The notes under the pieces are model-generated. The model was not told the origin of the DNA. It worked only from the letters and a program-made list of their open reading frames with translations, and made no database searches. 64,000 bases of DNA. Origin: Caldilineaceae bacterium (GTDB lineage: Bacteria > Chloroflexota > Anaerolineae > Caldilineales > Caldilineaceae). Positions 53,679 through 62,562 of the stretch are shown here, one piece after another. How positions within the stretch are numbered: position 1 is the first letter of the stretch; every line of letters starts with the position of its first letter. A program made the translations under genes and the position numbers. The DNA lies in contig JAJDXQ010000011.1 in NCBI GenBank assembly GCA_022823185.1, positions 1 through 64,000 of the forward strand, read 5' to 3'.

Positions 53679-55355
53679 TTACTCCAGCAAGACGCTATCG
53701 TGCAAAGAACCGGCGCGGTCGCTGAAAATGTTGAGTTTGACCTCTGCTCCGGCGGGGCCCCGCAAAATCCATTCGGCCCAAGCGCGATTGTCGGTCGGGC
53801 TTGCGGCGTAGATCGGCGTTACCGAGAGCTTACTGCTTCGTCCCTCTAGGTGTCCGATCTCCAGTTTCTTGTGTCCGCTCGTAACTTGAACATCCGGGGG
53901 AACTTCGAGTTCCACGCGAATGGGCCTCATTGCTTTGCGGTTTCGCCCCTGGACGCTTGTATAGGTTGGGAAGAAGCCGCTGTTTTCTACAACCAGCCGC
54001 AATCGATAGACCCCCTCCGTTGCGAGTCGTTCCAATTGGAGAGTATGGAGGGTCAATCGCGGCAGCATATCGGCCAGAGACAGGACGAAGGCTGTGTTCG
54101 CTTTCGCCTCTTCTCCCATGAAGCTGGCAGGCGGGTTCCGCCACGTAAACATCCTGTCGTACCCTCCGATCTCAACCGGCCCTAGTTGCGGATGCTCGAA
54201 TGGGTACCACTCCACCAAAGATGAGTCTTCACAGTTCTCCTCCAACCATTTCAGGATTTTCAGGTCATCCTGATGGGGATGCTTCCGAAACCACTCGATG
54301 AAATCCCGGTCCTTTATCCCTGCTCGCCCAGGCAGATCCCACAGTTCGATCGTGAACGAATACATCCCCAGGTGGTCATAGACCCAGTCATCGAAACCTC
54401 CTGTTGTCACTTCCTTGGGATGATAGCGAAAGCCGTGAAAGACCGACAGACAGGGGTACCCGGTCGCCTCCTTCCCCCTTTCGCCCATCATCTCATAGAC
54501 CCAGAGGTCGCCCGTCTCCATCTTTTCATCCGGCCTTGTGCTGAATGGCCGCAGGATGACGCCGCTTTGCGTGTGGTAGGTGAGGGCTACATTGATGTTG
54601 TTGCGCCGGCTGATAAAGTCTACGACCGCCCGTATCTCCTCTTCAGAGCCGGGAAACGGGCCTGCCCCCGCCTGGGTCGATTCAGGCTGCCATTCAAAGG
54701 GGAAGTTCCGGTTGAAATCCAGCCCTCGCCACGGCTTGGCCACGCTGAATGTCACACCGTCATAGTCTTCAATCTTTCCCTCAGGCAAGAGGCGATAGAA
54801 GCTGCCATCATGTTCGTCCGGACCTCGCTTCTCCATCAGCCGCGGGTCCAGCGAACTGACTTTCCAGTCGCCGTTGGGATCAGAAACTCGCATCTGCAAA
54901 ATGCGCCCGTCGCCGTCAATATCCTCTTCGTGCAGGCCAGCCAGGGGCTCTGGAAATGGGTAAGGACGCGTTCCGGACCGAACATACTGAGGTCGGTCTG
55001 CGAGCGCAAGGGAGGCGCCGTCTGGATTCAGACGGGGCACAATGTAGAGTGCAACATTGTCGAGCAGCCGCGTGCACTGCGCGTCAGTTCCGAAGCCAGA
55101 AAGAAGAGTGTAAGCGATACGAAGGGCTACAGTCGTGCCGGCAACTTCGGTTGCATGAATGTTTGCGTCGACCCAAAGGGCGGGCTTTTCCTTGTCTGAT
55201 CCTGTTTCACGATTGGTCAGAGTCAACAGATGGATGGGTCTGCTTTCGTGGCTTCTGCCGAGTTCTGAAAGCCGGGCCAGACGGGGATAGCTCTCCACCC
55301 ACTCCTGCAGAATGGAGGCCAACTCCGTATTGTTGAAATAGCGGCAAAAATCCAT
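53679..55355 (-). CDS. M14-family zinc carboxypeptidase
   Basis: A 558-residue peptidase. The zinc site is H-x2-E in DANIHATEVAG (about residue 68) plus a histidine in ALTYHTQSG (about 265). The catalytic glutamate is in YSFTIELWDLPG (about 350), and substrate-binding residues lie in LDFNRNFPFEW. A C-terminal beta-rich domain of about 140 residues follows. There is no signal peptide, so it should act inside the cell on peptide C-termini. It lies in a run with an M20 peptidase on the same strand, 80 bases away, which suggests peptide or amino-acid scavenging. Confidence 0.9.
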   Translation of the reverse strand: MDFCRYFNNTELASILQEWVESYPRLARLSELGRSHESRPIHLLTLTNRETGSDKEKPALWVDANIHATEVAGTTVALRIAYTLLSGFGTDAQCTRLLDNVALYIVPRLNPDGASLALADRPQYVRSGTRPYPFPEPLAGLHEEDIDGDGRILQMRVSDPNGDWKVSSLDPRLMEKRGPDEHDGSFYRLLPEGKIEDYDGVTFSVAKPWRGLDFNRNFPFEWQPESTQAGAGPFPGSEEEIRAVVDFISRRNNINVALTYHTQSGVILRPFSTRPDEKMETGDLWVYEMMGERGKEATGYPCLSVFHGFRYHPKEVTTGGFDDWVYDHLGMYSFTIELWDLPGRAGIKDRDFIEWFRKHPHQDDLKILKWLEENCEDSSLVEWYPFEHPQLGPVEIGGYDRMFTWRNPPASFMGEEAKANTAFVLSLADMLPRLTLHTLQLERLATEGVYRLRLVVENSGFFPTYTSVQGRNRKAMRPIRVELEVPPDVQVTSGHKKLEIGHLEGRSSKLSVTPIYAASPTDNRAWAEWILRGPAGAEVKLNIFSDRAGSLHDSVLLE

Positions 55356-55436
55356 GACTCGATTATTCTCCAGGCTGATTTGAAAAGGGCCGACGCCACC
55401 TCTCTACCCCTTTGGCGGGGGCTGTGACGCAGGAAA

Positions 55437-56597
55437 TCAAGGAGAGAGTTCCTGCAGGAGCAATGTCAGAATAGCCGCCCTTTCCGCGATCTTATCGACC
55501 TCGATATGTTCGTGGTCGGCATGGGCGCCGTCCCCCGGAATACCGAGCCCGTCCAACGTTGGGACGCCCATGGCGCCGGTCAGGTTGCCGTCGCTGCCGC
55601 CGCCTGTCCCGGCCTCCTGCAGGTCAATGCCAAGCGGACGCGCGATCCGCCGCGCTTGTTCGAAGAGCCCTCCAGTAACGCTTCTCTCCAACGGAGGGCG
55701 GTTCTCTCCGCCTGTCACCACCAGTTCCGTGCCGCTCAAAGTCGGCTGAAGATCCATGATGGCTTCGCTTACCCGGCGCATCTCCTGTGCAGTCCAAGCG
55801 CGAACATCGATGTACGCCTCGGCATGGGCGGCCACGACGTTGGGCCGCGTGCCCGCGGCGACGACCCCAACATTCACTGTCGTGCCGGCCGCAAGGTCCG
55901 TAAGGTCGTGGAGGGCTAGGATTTGATGGGCCAATTCCTGAATGGCGCTGATGCCCTTTTCCGGTTCCACTCCCGCGTGGGCGGCCCTGCCCTGTATCTT
56001 CAGGGAAAAGTGGGCACCGCCTTTGCGGGTTGTTTTCAGTTTGCCGCCGGGAAGAGGCGGCTCCAGCACCAAGACGTAAGCGGAGCGGCTCGCCTCCTCC
56101 TCGATCAATTCACGGGAAGTTTGGCTGCCGACCTCCTCGTCTGAAGTCGCCAACAGAGTCACCGGCCGGGGCAGGCGCAGGTCCAGACTTTGAATCCCCC
56201 GCAATACAGTTTCGGCCAGAGCCAGGCTCGACTGCATGTCGAAGATGCCGGGCCCGTAGGCCCATCCCTGGTCGTCCACGCGAAATGGATGGGTCGCCAA
56301 AGAGCCGACCGGCCACACAGTGTCATAATGGCAGAGAATCAGGGCCGGCGCCGCGTCCGGATTCTCCACAAATCGCCCATTCTCAAAGCGGCCTCGCAAG
56401 TGGTTGCCTCTTGTTGGACTGGAAATGATCTCTGTCTCTAAGCCGGCTCCGGAAAAGCGATCCGCAAGGCGTTCGACAAAGATGTCCAGCCGCTCCTTGT
56501 CGTTGGAGGGCGTCTCCTCCCTTACCATCTCGCCGATGGTCTGCAGGATCTGATTCTCCTGTTCCTGATAGAAGCCGATCAGTTCAGTGGGATTCAT
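55437..56597 (-). CDS. M20-family metallopeptidase (glutamate carboxypeptidase-like)
   Basis: A 386-residue di-zinc peptidase with all ligands in order: His in LILCHYDTVWPVG, bridging Asp in GPGIFDMQSS, the Glu pair in LATSDEEVGS, Glu in VLEPPLP, and His in HADHEHIEVDK. The dimerisation (lid) domain sits between. The profile is close to CPG2/ArgE-type carboxypeptidases that release terminal glutamate or deacylate amino acids. ATG 56597, with CAGGAGCGACGA upstream, is preferred over a frame beginning 14 codons earlier. Substrate specificity is not certain. Confidence 0.92.
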   Translation of the reverse strand: MNPTELIGFYQEQENQILQTIGEMVREETPSNDKERLDIFVERLADRFSGAGLETEIISSPTRGNHLRGRFENGRFVENPDAAPALILCHYDTVWPVGSLATHPFRVDDQGWAYGPGIFDMQSSLALAETVLRGIQSLDLRLPRPVTLLATSDEEVGSQTSRELIEEEASRSAYVLVLEPPLPGGKLKTTRKGGAHFSLKIQGRAAHAGVEPEKGISAIQELAHQILALHDLTDLAAGTTVNVGVVAAGTRPNVVAAHAEAYIDVRAWTAQEMRRVSEAIMDLQPTLSGTELVVTGGENRPPLERSVTGGLFEQARRIARPLGIDLQEAGTGGGSDGNLTGAMGVPTLDGLGIPGDGAHADHEHIEVDKIAERAAILTLLLQELSP

Positions 56598-56665
56598 TCG
56601 TCGCTCCTGCTGGAATTGTTGTAGCTTTCGGCGTCGCACTGCCGCTCCAAACGACTCAGGCTTCT

Positions 56666-57172
56666 CTATCTTCCGAAGCCAAATTCAACCGCGCTGAAGA
56701 AGAGGGGAATCATTCCGACAGCGCCAAAGAGAATCGCCATGATTTCGAGGTACACCCAACCCTGTGCCGCCCGCAGCAAAACTCGTTTTGTGTCCGTGGC
56801 TGCTCGCTCCTTTGTGCGTGCAATATATCTGACGACGTGCTGCTCCGACGGCTCGACCTTCTCGAGGGGCATGACCGTCCAGCCAGCCTGCTGGAAGATG
56901 CCCGGGAAGGCGGTCACTAATCGATGCGCGCCATAGCCGAAGGGAAGTACAATGATCGCGACATAGACAGCGGAACCGATGAGAAGCTCAACTGGCCGCG
57001 GCTCGACCGGGCTGAAGAGTGAAAAAAGATCAAGCCACATCCATCCCAGAAAACTGATTCCTGGCGCCGCCAGAATCCAGTGGCCCAAGCCGCCCGCGCT
57101 TGGCGTGGCCTCGACAAGGTGCGCTTGTACCTTCCGCCGCTCTTTTCGCTTCGATTTGGCGTCAAGAGTCAA
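56666..57172 (-). CDS. Small membrane protein of unknown function
   Basis: A 168-residue protein with hydrophobic helices at about 30-52, 62-80 and 140-160, and a basic N-terminus (KSKRKERRKVQAH). A cytoplasmic loop with EKVEPSEQHVVRYIARTKERAATDTKRVLLRAAQ connects them. I recognise no family. The only available start is a TTG at 57172, so its N-terminus is uncertain. It lies between the M20 peptidase and the NYN gene, on the same strand. Confidence 0.6.
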   Translation of the reverse strand: MTLDAKSKRKERRKVQAHLVEATPSAGGLGHWILAAPGISFLGWMWLDLFSLFSPVEPRPVELLIGSAVYVAIIVLPFGYGAHRLVTAFPGIFQQAGWTVMPLEKVEPSEQHVVRYIARTKERAATDTKRVLLRAAQGWVYLEIMAILFGAVGMIPLFFSAVEFGFGR

Positions 57173-57283
57173 CTGGTCGCTCCGTGCGTTAGAGCAGAAA
57201 TAGTCGGTGCTTCCCTTGGGTAGACTGATGGATGTGGGAAAAGCGACTTGTTCGACACCACTTCGACAATCGCGGCGGAAGCC

Positions 57284-57946
57284 TCAGCGTTTGCGCCGTT
57301 TACCCTGCAACCTCTTGCGCAAAGCCTCCTGGTCGCGGGAAAACGCGTTCCGGCTCCGGGTCTGCGGCTTGCGCGGCGCAGGGCTCTGCCGCTTTGGGGC
57401 CGGCTTCGGCGGGCCAAAGAGGTCCATCCATTCATTCACTTCCTGACCGGACAGGTTGACGTGACTTTCGGCGCCCTCTTCGTCAAGAGGGGCGGTCGAT
57501 TCCCCTGGCGCGAAGGACCCACCAGCATTCCGCGTGCCGTCCTCGCGGCCGGGCGCGGCGCGTCGCTGCAAGCGTTCCATGCGCTGTACGAACTCCTCCG
57601 CCTGCCAGGTCTCGACGTCGTACAGCTTCGCTTCCTTACGGAGGGCCCAGTCATTCGTTGCGACAACCAACCCCGGTTGGCGTCTGTGAATGCGCCGCCT
57701 GATCAGATCATCCGCTTCCTGGGGATCGCGGGCAAAAATGACGTCCACACCGGCCCCGCTCAACTCTCGGGAGGAACCGCCGACAATTCCCCGGTCGAAG
57801 ACGACCGTTATGTTGCCCCGGTAATTGCTCCGCCAAACGCGTAGTCGTGAAACGAATCGTTGCTCGTCATCCTCGTCCTCCAGGCTGATATCCTGTAGAA
57901 CGCCAGACCCGATTATGTTGTGACCGTCAATGAGTAGCGGCGCCAT
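57284..57946 (-). CDS. NYN-domain (YacP-like) predicted ribonuclease
   Basis: A 220-residue protein whose first 120 residues form a PIN-like NYN domain: LIDGHNIIGS, TVVFDRGIVGG, ARDPQEADDLI and VVATNDWALRKEAK carry the acidic residues expected at the metal site. YacP-type proteins (Rae1 in Bacillus) cleave RNA, for example on the ribosome. The remaining 100 residues are a charged, Pro/Arg-rich tail (KPAPKRQSPAPRKPQTRSRN, KRLQGKRRKR) that could bind RNA. It starts at ATG 57946. Confidence 0.85.
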   Translation of the reverse strand: MAPLLIDGHNIIGSGVLQDISLEDEDDEQRFVSRLRVWRSNYRGNITVVFDRGIVGGSSRELSGAGVDVIFARDPQEADDLIRRRIHRRQPGLVVATNDWALRKEAKLYDVETWQAEEFVQRMERLQRRAAPGREDGTRNAGGSFAPGESTAPLDEEGAESHVNLSGQEVNEWMDLFGPPKPAPKRQSPAPRKPQTRSRNAFSRDQEALRKRLQGKRRKR

Positions 57947-57987
57947 TCAACACGCAGTCCTTTACGGCAGACGTTTCAGCCCTGAAT

Positions 57988-59001
57988 TCAGTTGTCCCGC
58001 CATCGTACCTCTGCCCTGTGTCGATTTCGTCTGCGCCAGAGCAACCCGCATGGATAGCCGACCATCTTCGCCGTGTCGCCTACCAAACGGATCACCGGCA
58101 CCAACATGGCGGATTGCACTAAGTCGACAATGTGACCACCCTTTGCCAGGTGACAGAGGCGGCGCCAGGGTCTCGCGCAATTGACGATACCACCGGCAAA
58201 CAGCCCAAGCCAGCCCAACCAGCGCGCTTCCTGGCCCCACAGCGCGTGGCCCAACAACGCCGGGATCAGGAGGAGATAGGTGGCATAGCGGATGGCGTGC
58301 CGCCTCCTCCAAAGGTCAGCTTTCCCGTCCCCCCTGGCGTAACGGAAATACTGCTGCCAGAATGACCTCAGGCTGGTGCGGGGCCGAAAATAGGCAATCG
58401 CCTCAGGAGCCCAGGCAAAGGCGGCCCGCTCCTTCTCTTTGATGCACAGGTCGAAGACCAGGTCTTCGCTGTAGTCGAGCCATTCAGGATAGCCGCCAAC
58501 CCGTTTCCATAGCTCCTTATTGAAAGCCAGTGAACGGCTGCTGGGAAGAAAGCTGGCCGGGACGATCTCCGTAATGTGGGGCAGTACGGTCGCCCCCATG
58601 GCCAGTTGAAATGGCCCCGAAACGTCTGGCAGAAAGAACCCGGCCACTGCGCGCACGCCAGATTCTCCGGGCCCGGCGTCCTGTTCAAATGGCGCGATCA
58701 GCCTTTCCAGCCAGCGCGGATCCAGGCGGACCCCGGCGTCGGTGGTGGCGACTATCGGGCCAGACGCCTCGGCAATTGCCTGATTGCGTCCCTGGCTGAT
58801 GTTTGCGCCGGCCGCGATCAGAATCCGCAACCCGGCGACTCTACCGCTGTACTCTCTCAGCGTCGCGACGGTTCCGTCACTGCTGCCCCCGTCACAGATG
58901 ACCACCTCGTCTGGCTGACGAGTCTGTTTCAGGAGGGAGTCCATCAGAGAACGGATGCTCTCCGCTTCATTATAGACGGTTGCAACGACCGAGACGCGCA
59001 T
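57988..59001 (-). CDS. Glycosyltransferase family 2
   Basis: A 337-residue transferase. The GT-A core starts with VSVVATVYNEAESIRSLMDSLLKQTRQPDEVVICDGGSSDGTV. The metal-binding DxD-like motif is in VATTDAGVRLDP, and the acceptor-side EDLVFDL is near residue 175. Two or three C-terminal hydrophobic helices (about 240-310) anchor it to the membrane. ATG 59001 is chosen because the domain begins at once; the longer frame to 59097 is not supported. The sugar and acceptor are unknown. It ends 41 bases before the NYN gene. Confidence 0.88.
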   Translation of the reverse strand: MRVSVVATVYNEAESIRSLMDSLLKQTRQPDEVVICDGGSSDGTVATLREYSGRVAGLRILIAAGANISQGRNQAIAEASGPIVATTDAGVRLDPRWLERLIAPFEQDAGPGESGVRAVAGFFLPDVSGPFQLAMGATVLPHITEIVPASFLPSSRSLAFNKELWKRVGGYPEWLDYSEDLVFDLCIKEKERAAFAWAPEAIAYFRPRTSLRSFWQQYFRYARGDGKADLWRRRHAIRYATYLLLIPALLGHALWGQEARWLGWLGLFAGGIVNCARPWRRLCHLAKGGHIVDLVQSAMLVPVIRLVGDTAKMVGYPCGLLWRRRNRHRAEVRWRDN

Positions 59002-59270
59002 CGAGAATTGGAATTCCACCGGTACACCAGACGACAGAGACCGCCCGGTTGCGCAAAGAGAGACGCGCCTCTGCCGGGCGCGCCCAACACTCGCCATGTC
59101 CTCTGAACCGAGACGGTTCCCCCCATCGACAAATGCTCGGCTTCGTCGCGCTCACATTGCGCGGGGCAGGACCACCTTTCACCACGCAAACAGACTGTCC
59201 CGCGGACCGAGGTGAAGCCCCTTAAGGACGGTTTCGGGCCCGGCCCGCCTCAGCCCTGTCACCCCGGTGC

Positions 59271-59822
59271 CTAGTTTACTCTGGGCTGGAGCAGCCCGTA
59301 GTTGCCGTCACGTCTGCCGTATACGATGTTCAGGGAACGTGTGTCGATGTTGTAGAAAACGAAGAAGTCGTGGCCTAGCAACTCCATCTGTTCGACCGCT
59401 TCCTCCGGCAACATCGGTTCCGCGACAAATTGCTTTGTGCGAACGATATGAACGGGATCCTCTTGCAGCTGAGTCGCCGACATTTCCACAGCGGCCGCAG
59501 CGGCCGCCGCGTTGCGCCTCTTTCTCTCGAACCGCCTCCCTTTATACCGCTCAATCTGGCGGTACATCTTATCGGCAATCGCATCAATCGAGGCAAAGAG
59601 GTCTTCGCTCGACTCTTCCGCGCGCAAGATCTGCCCGCTCGTCCAAATCGTCAGCTGGGCCGTATAACGGTCGGCGGCGGCCCGCGTCTCGCTCCTGACC
59701 AACTCCGCCCTGGCCTCGCGGATCTGCGGAAGATATTTCTCAAGCCTGCCTACCTTCGTTTCAACGTAATCTTGAACTCTGTCAGAGACCGCCACATTCC
59801 TTCCGTGTACCGTCAGGTTCAT
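59271..59822 (-). CDS. hpf: Ribosome hibernation promoting factor, long form
   Basis: A 183-residue protein. The N-terminal HPF/RaiA domain (about 1-100) begins [40 protein letters not shown]. The C-terminal dimerisation domain (about 125-183) contains [36 protein letters not shown] and ends [17 protein letters not shown]. Long HPF dimerises 70S ribosomes into inactive 100S particles. GGGAGAGGTGAGA lies before ATG 59822; a GTG two codons earlier is possible. Monocistronic. Confidence 0.95.
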   Translation of the reverse strand: MNLTVHGRNVAVSDRVQDYVETKVGRLEKYLPQIREARAELVRSETRAAADRYTAQLTIWTSGQILRAEESSEDLFASIDAIADKMYRQIERYKGRRFERKRRNAAAAAAAVEMSATQLQEDPVHIVRTKQFVAEPMLPEEAVEQMELLGHDFFVFYNIDTRSLNIVYGRRDGNYGLLQPRVN

Positions 59823-59940
59823 TCTCACCTCTCCCTTCTTTCCAATCTCAGTTCGCTATCTTTTGATCCACCGGCGAGACCAGACAGTTGCAGCCCAGCC
59901 GCGGTCTACCGGAAACCCAGAGAACGGACAAGACCCTGGA

Positions 59941-60705
59941 TCACGGCCCCATGGTCGGTCTTGCCAGTGCAAGGCCAAAAACAGCTGCGGCCCCCTGGCT
60001 CCGTAAGACCGCAGCGCACTCGCGCATCGTCGCGCCGGTCGTCAGAACGTCGTCCACCAGCAACAGGGCCAATCCTGATACGGTCTGCGAATCAGCCCGG
60101 AACTTTCCCGATACATTGTCGGCGCGTTCCGCGCGTGTAAGGCCCACCTGGGAACGGGTTGCCTCGGTCCGCAGAATGGCCTCTCTCAGAACTGGCTTGT
60201 CTGCGCGTGAGGCAAGTGACCTGGTCAGCAGTTCCGCCTGATTGTATCCCCTCTCGCGGAATCTGTCCGAATGGAGCGGAACTGGCGCCATGGCATCAAA
60301 CTGGCGAAAAATAGCGGTCCATGGCGTCTCTGCAGCAACGGCATACAGATAACGGGCCAGGTTCGGAGCCAGTTCAACCCGCCCTTCGTACTTGAATGCG
60401 TGAATTGCCTGTTGCATTGGGCCTTCGTGCAGCGCAGCTGCGCCCACCCAACCCCAACTCTCGCCGCAAGCCGGGCACGGGACTCCGCCCGCATTCACGG
60501 CTTCCGGTAGTTCTTCGCCGCATTGCAGACACTCCGGCCGTCCAGGCGCCGGGAGGACTGCCTGGGCGCATGCGTCGCAGAACCAGTGCCCGAAGCGAAG
60601 GCAGCCGGCGCAACGGGGAGGAAAGACCAGGTCTAGCAGGTAGGAACTGAGGCTCTGGAGCAAGATGAAGGCGCTCTTCCGGTCAGGTCTTAGGAACGCG
60701 GCCAA
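59941..60705 (-). CDS. ComF-family phosphoribosyltransferase-like protein
   Basis: A protein of about 255 residues. The N-terminus contains a zinc-ribbon with CAGC, CDAC, CLQCG and CPACG pairs. The C-terminus has the PRPP-binding motif LLLVDDVLTTGATM (about residue 210) and FDAMAPVPLHSDRFRERGYNQAELL. ComF is needed for DNA uptake in naturally competent bacteria, and homologues occur widely. The start is uncertain: the TTG at 60705 is used here to limit overlap with the pilin gene, whose stop is at 60683; an ATG at 60789 would overlap it by 107 bases. Co-expression with the pilin gene is likely. Confidence 0.85.
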   Translation of the reverse strand: MAAFLRPDRKSAFILLQSLSSYLLDLVFPPRCAGCLRFGHWFCDACAQAVLPAPGRPECLQCGEELPEAVNAGGVPCPACGESWGWVGAAALHEGPMQQAIHAFKYEGRVELAPNLARYLYAVAAETPWTAIFRQFDAMAPVPLHSDRFRERGYNQAELLTRSLASRADKPVLREAILRTEATRSQVGLTRAERADNVSGKFRADSQTVSGLALLLVDDVLTTGATMRECAAVLRSQGAAAVFGLALARPTMGP

Positions 60706-60922
60706 ATGGCTGCGCCAAAGCCAATGACAGGATCTGCAGTTCCTGCGAAGCCTCTTCCGTTGCGGGGAACCAGCGCTGAAGTATGTCACTGATCAGGGTC
60801 CGCAGGTCGTTGCCCAATATCAACAAGATTGACAGTAGGACAATCGACACCAGGATTAACAGCAAGGCATACTCAATGAAACTCTGGCCACCGCGGCCCG
60901 GCGAAGATCTGAACATCGACAT
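60683..60922 (-). CDS. Flp/TadE-type pilin-like protein
   Basis: A 79-residue protein with the type IVb pilin pattern: a short leader SSPGRGGQSF, then IEYALLLILVSIVLLSILLILGN as a hydrophobic helix with the key Glu at position 5 of the mature part. The prepilin site would be at GG|QSFIEY-like or G|QSFIEY. The C-terminal 35 residues are not Flp-like. No tad/flp assembly genes are nearby. ATG 60922 is used; one more ATG lies two codons on, at 60916. It may encode a secreted or surface filament component. Confidence 0.75.
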   Translation of the reverse strand: MSMFRSSPGRGGQSFIEYALLLILVSIVLLSILLILGNDLRTLISDILQRWFPATEEASQELQILSLALAQPFGRVPKT

Positions 60923-60961
60923 GGGAGCATCCTTCCTCTTTGCGCCCAGAAAGAGATGCAA

Positions 60962-61733
60962 ACATTCGACCTACCCCTTTCTCGCGCCCCTTTTTCCAAT
61001 GCTATTCTTGCGGAAAATCGGAAGAAACGCAATTTAGACCCGGCGCGGGTACGGTTCACGCACCAGGATCCGCTCCGGCAGACTGGCTCGGTGACGCTCT
61101 CCGGCACTGATTTGCGGGCTCTTCAGGCGAACGCTCCCGGTTCCTCCGCCCCCTTGCTTCAACAGATACGAACTTCAGACCGTCATCGTCGGTCAGAATG
61201 CTCTGGCAATGTCTATCCGACGCCCCCCGCCGCGCTTGGCCCCAGCCTCATCAATTCAGATCCCGTCGCTTGCATAACAAAGCCCATCCCCCAATACCCC
61301 GTCCAAGTCCCCGTTCAGACAACGTACCGCTGACCACTGCATTGCAATTTTTGCAATCCAATGGCAACCCAAAACTCTTTTCAAACTTGAACGCGCCCCA
61401 TTTCCGGGGCTTCTTTGCTCCATGTGACAAATGAATGATATGATAGACTGAGGAGGAAAGCCCCCGGTAGCAAGATGGCTGCATGGCAAACACCTGCTGT
61501 CACTGGCCCTGCGTGCAACATAAAGGGTTCAGAAACTGCGGCGCAACGCTGAGTCAAACCGTCCCCAATGGGACCCGCCCTTCAGCTTGCAGCGTCAAGC
61601 TGAGATAAGAAACGTCTTTCTGACGTTCCGGTTACCTGGCAAGAATGTCTCCCTTTGAGGCAGGAAGCGGGCGGACAGTCTGCCACTCTCGCGGCCGCGC
61701 ACCAGAAAAACTCTTAGCGGATTGGGGAAAAAT
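60962..61733. other. Noncoding stretch with clustered hairpins
   Basis: No credible gene is seen in about 770 bases. From 61555 on there are closely spaced hairpins: GTCCC/GGGAC (61561-61574), CAGCTTG/CAAGCTG (61583-61602), AACGTC/GACGTT (61611-61627), and a GGCGGAC/GTCTGCC pair near 61670-61685. This may be a structured RNA or leader of the following gene; I match it to no known RNA family. Confidence 0.45.
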
Positions 61734-62438
61734 GTGAAGGCTAAAGTCGCATTGCTAAAAATGCACGAAATCGATTCACTCTATGACAAGGTTCGACGAC
61801 GGATACTCCTTCTCAACCGGGCTGTCGAGGGATCGACGGAACTGACTGCGTTGCGCGAGGAAGTCGAAGCCCTGGATCAGGAACTGCAGACCACCCGCAC
61901 TGAACAGCAGGACCTGGAGCTTGAATCACGTTCGCTGACCGAAAGAATACGTGAATCGGAACAGAACTTGATGAGCGGCGAGCTTCATAACCCAAGGGAG
62001 CTGGAGGCTCTGCAGGCCAGCATTGACGCGATGAAGGGCCAGAGAACCGATTTGGAGAACAGAAGCGTTGAGCGCTTGGTCATGTCAGATTCTCTTCAGG
62101 GCGCATTGGAGCGGAAGCAAGCGGCGCTTGCTGAAATTGAGGAAGAATGGACCATTCGTCAGGCAGCTCTCGAAAAAGAGATTGACCAACGCAAGAAAGA
62201 GTATGTCTATCTCACAAGGGCCCGTGAACAGGTGGCGGAAACGCTGTCCGACGCAAACCTCGAATTGTACGAACACCTGCGCCGCCGCAAGAACGGCGTG
62301 GCAGTAGCCCTGTTGGAAGACGAAAACTGCGGCGCCTGCCACACACAGGTTGCGGTCGGAATCCTCGACAACATTCGCTATCGCGATGAGCTTCTCAACT
62401 GCCCCTCTTGCGGCCGCATCTTACTGACCGAAGACTGA
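61734..62438 (+). CDS. CT398-type C4 zinc-ribbon protein
   Basis: A 234-residue protein. A long coiled coil (about 5-175, rich in Leu/Glu/Arg heptads) is followed by a C-terminal zinc ribbon with CGACHTQV and CPSCGRIL. This is the arrangement of CT398/zf-RING_7 proteins, found in many bacteria, of uncertain function (nucleic-acid binding is proposed for some). The GTG at 61734, with GGGGA upstream, is preferred to the TTG at 61722; the coiled coil begins at once. The hairpin-rich region directly upstream may regulate it. Confidence 0.88.
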   Translation: MKAKVALLKMHEIDSLYDKVRRRILLLNRAVEGSTELTALREEVEALDQELQTTRTEQQDLELESRSLTERIRESEQNLMSGELHNPRELEALQASIDAMKGQRTDLENRSVERLVMSDSLQGALERKQAALAEIEEEWTIRQAALEKEIDQRKKEYVYLTRAREQVAETLSDANLELYEHLRRRKNGVAVALLEDENCGACHTQVAVGILDNIRYRDELLNCPSCGRILLTED

Positions 62439-62562
62439 GCCCATCCGATCTGAAATAGACGAACTGCCAGGACTCCGCTGCCTGAAGCGGCTGCAGCGAA
62501 TTTCTGGATAGCTTCATCGACTGGCAGCGCTCGTCCTTCATCATTCCGCCTGGAGCAATTCC

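Noticed and set aside
61440..61620. RNase P RNA, suggested by GAGGAAAG and GTGCAACATAAA in this region
   Set aside because: The rest of the conserved core (for example the GGTAAACCC-type and CAAATAGG-type elements and the paired 3' end) is missing and the structured part is far too short.
61630..61660. Cobalamin-riboswitch-like ACCTGGC segment
   Set aside because: The long B12-box and surrounding conserved helices are absent, and the downstream gene has no cobalamin link.
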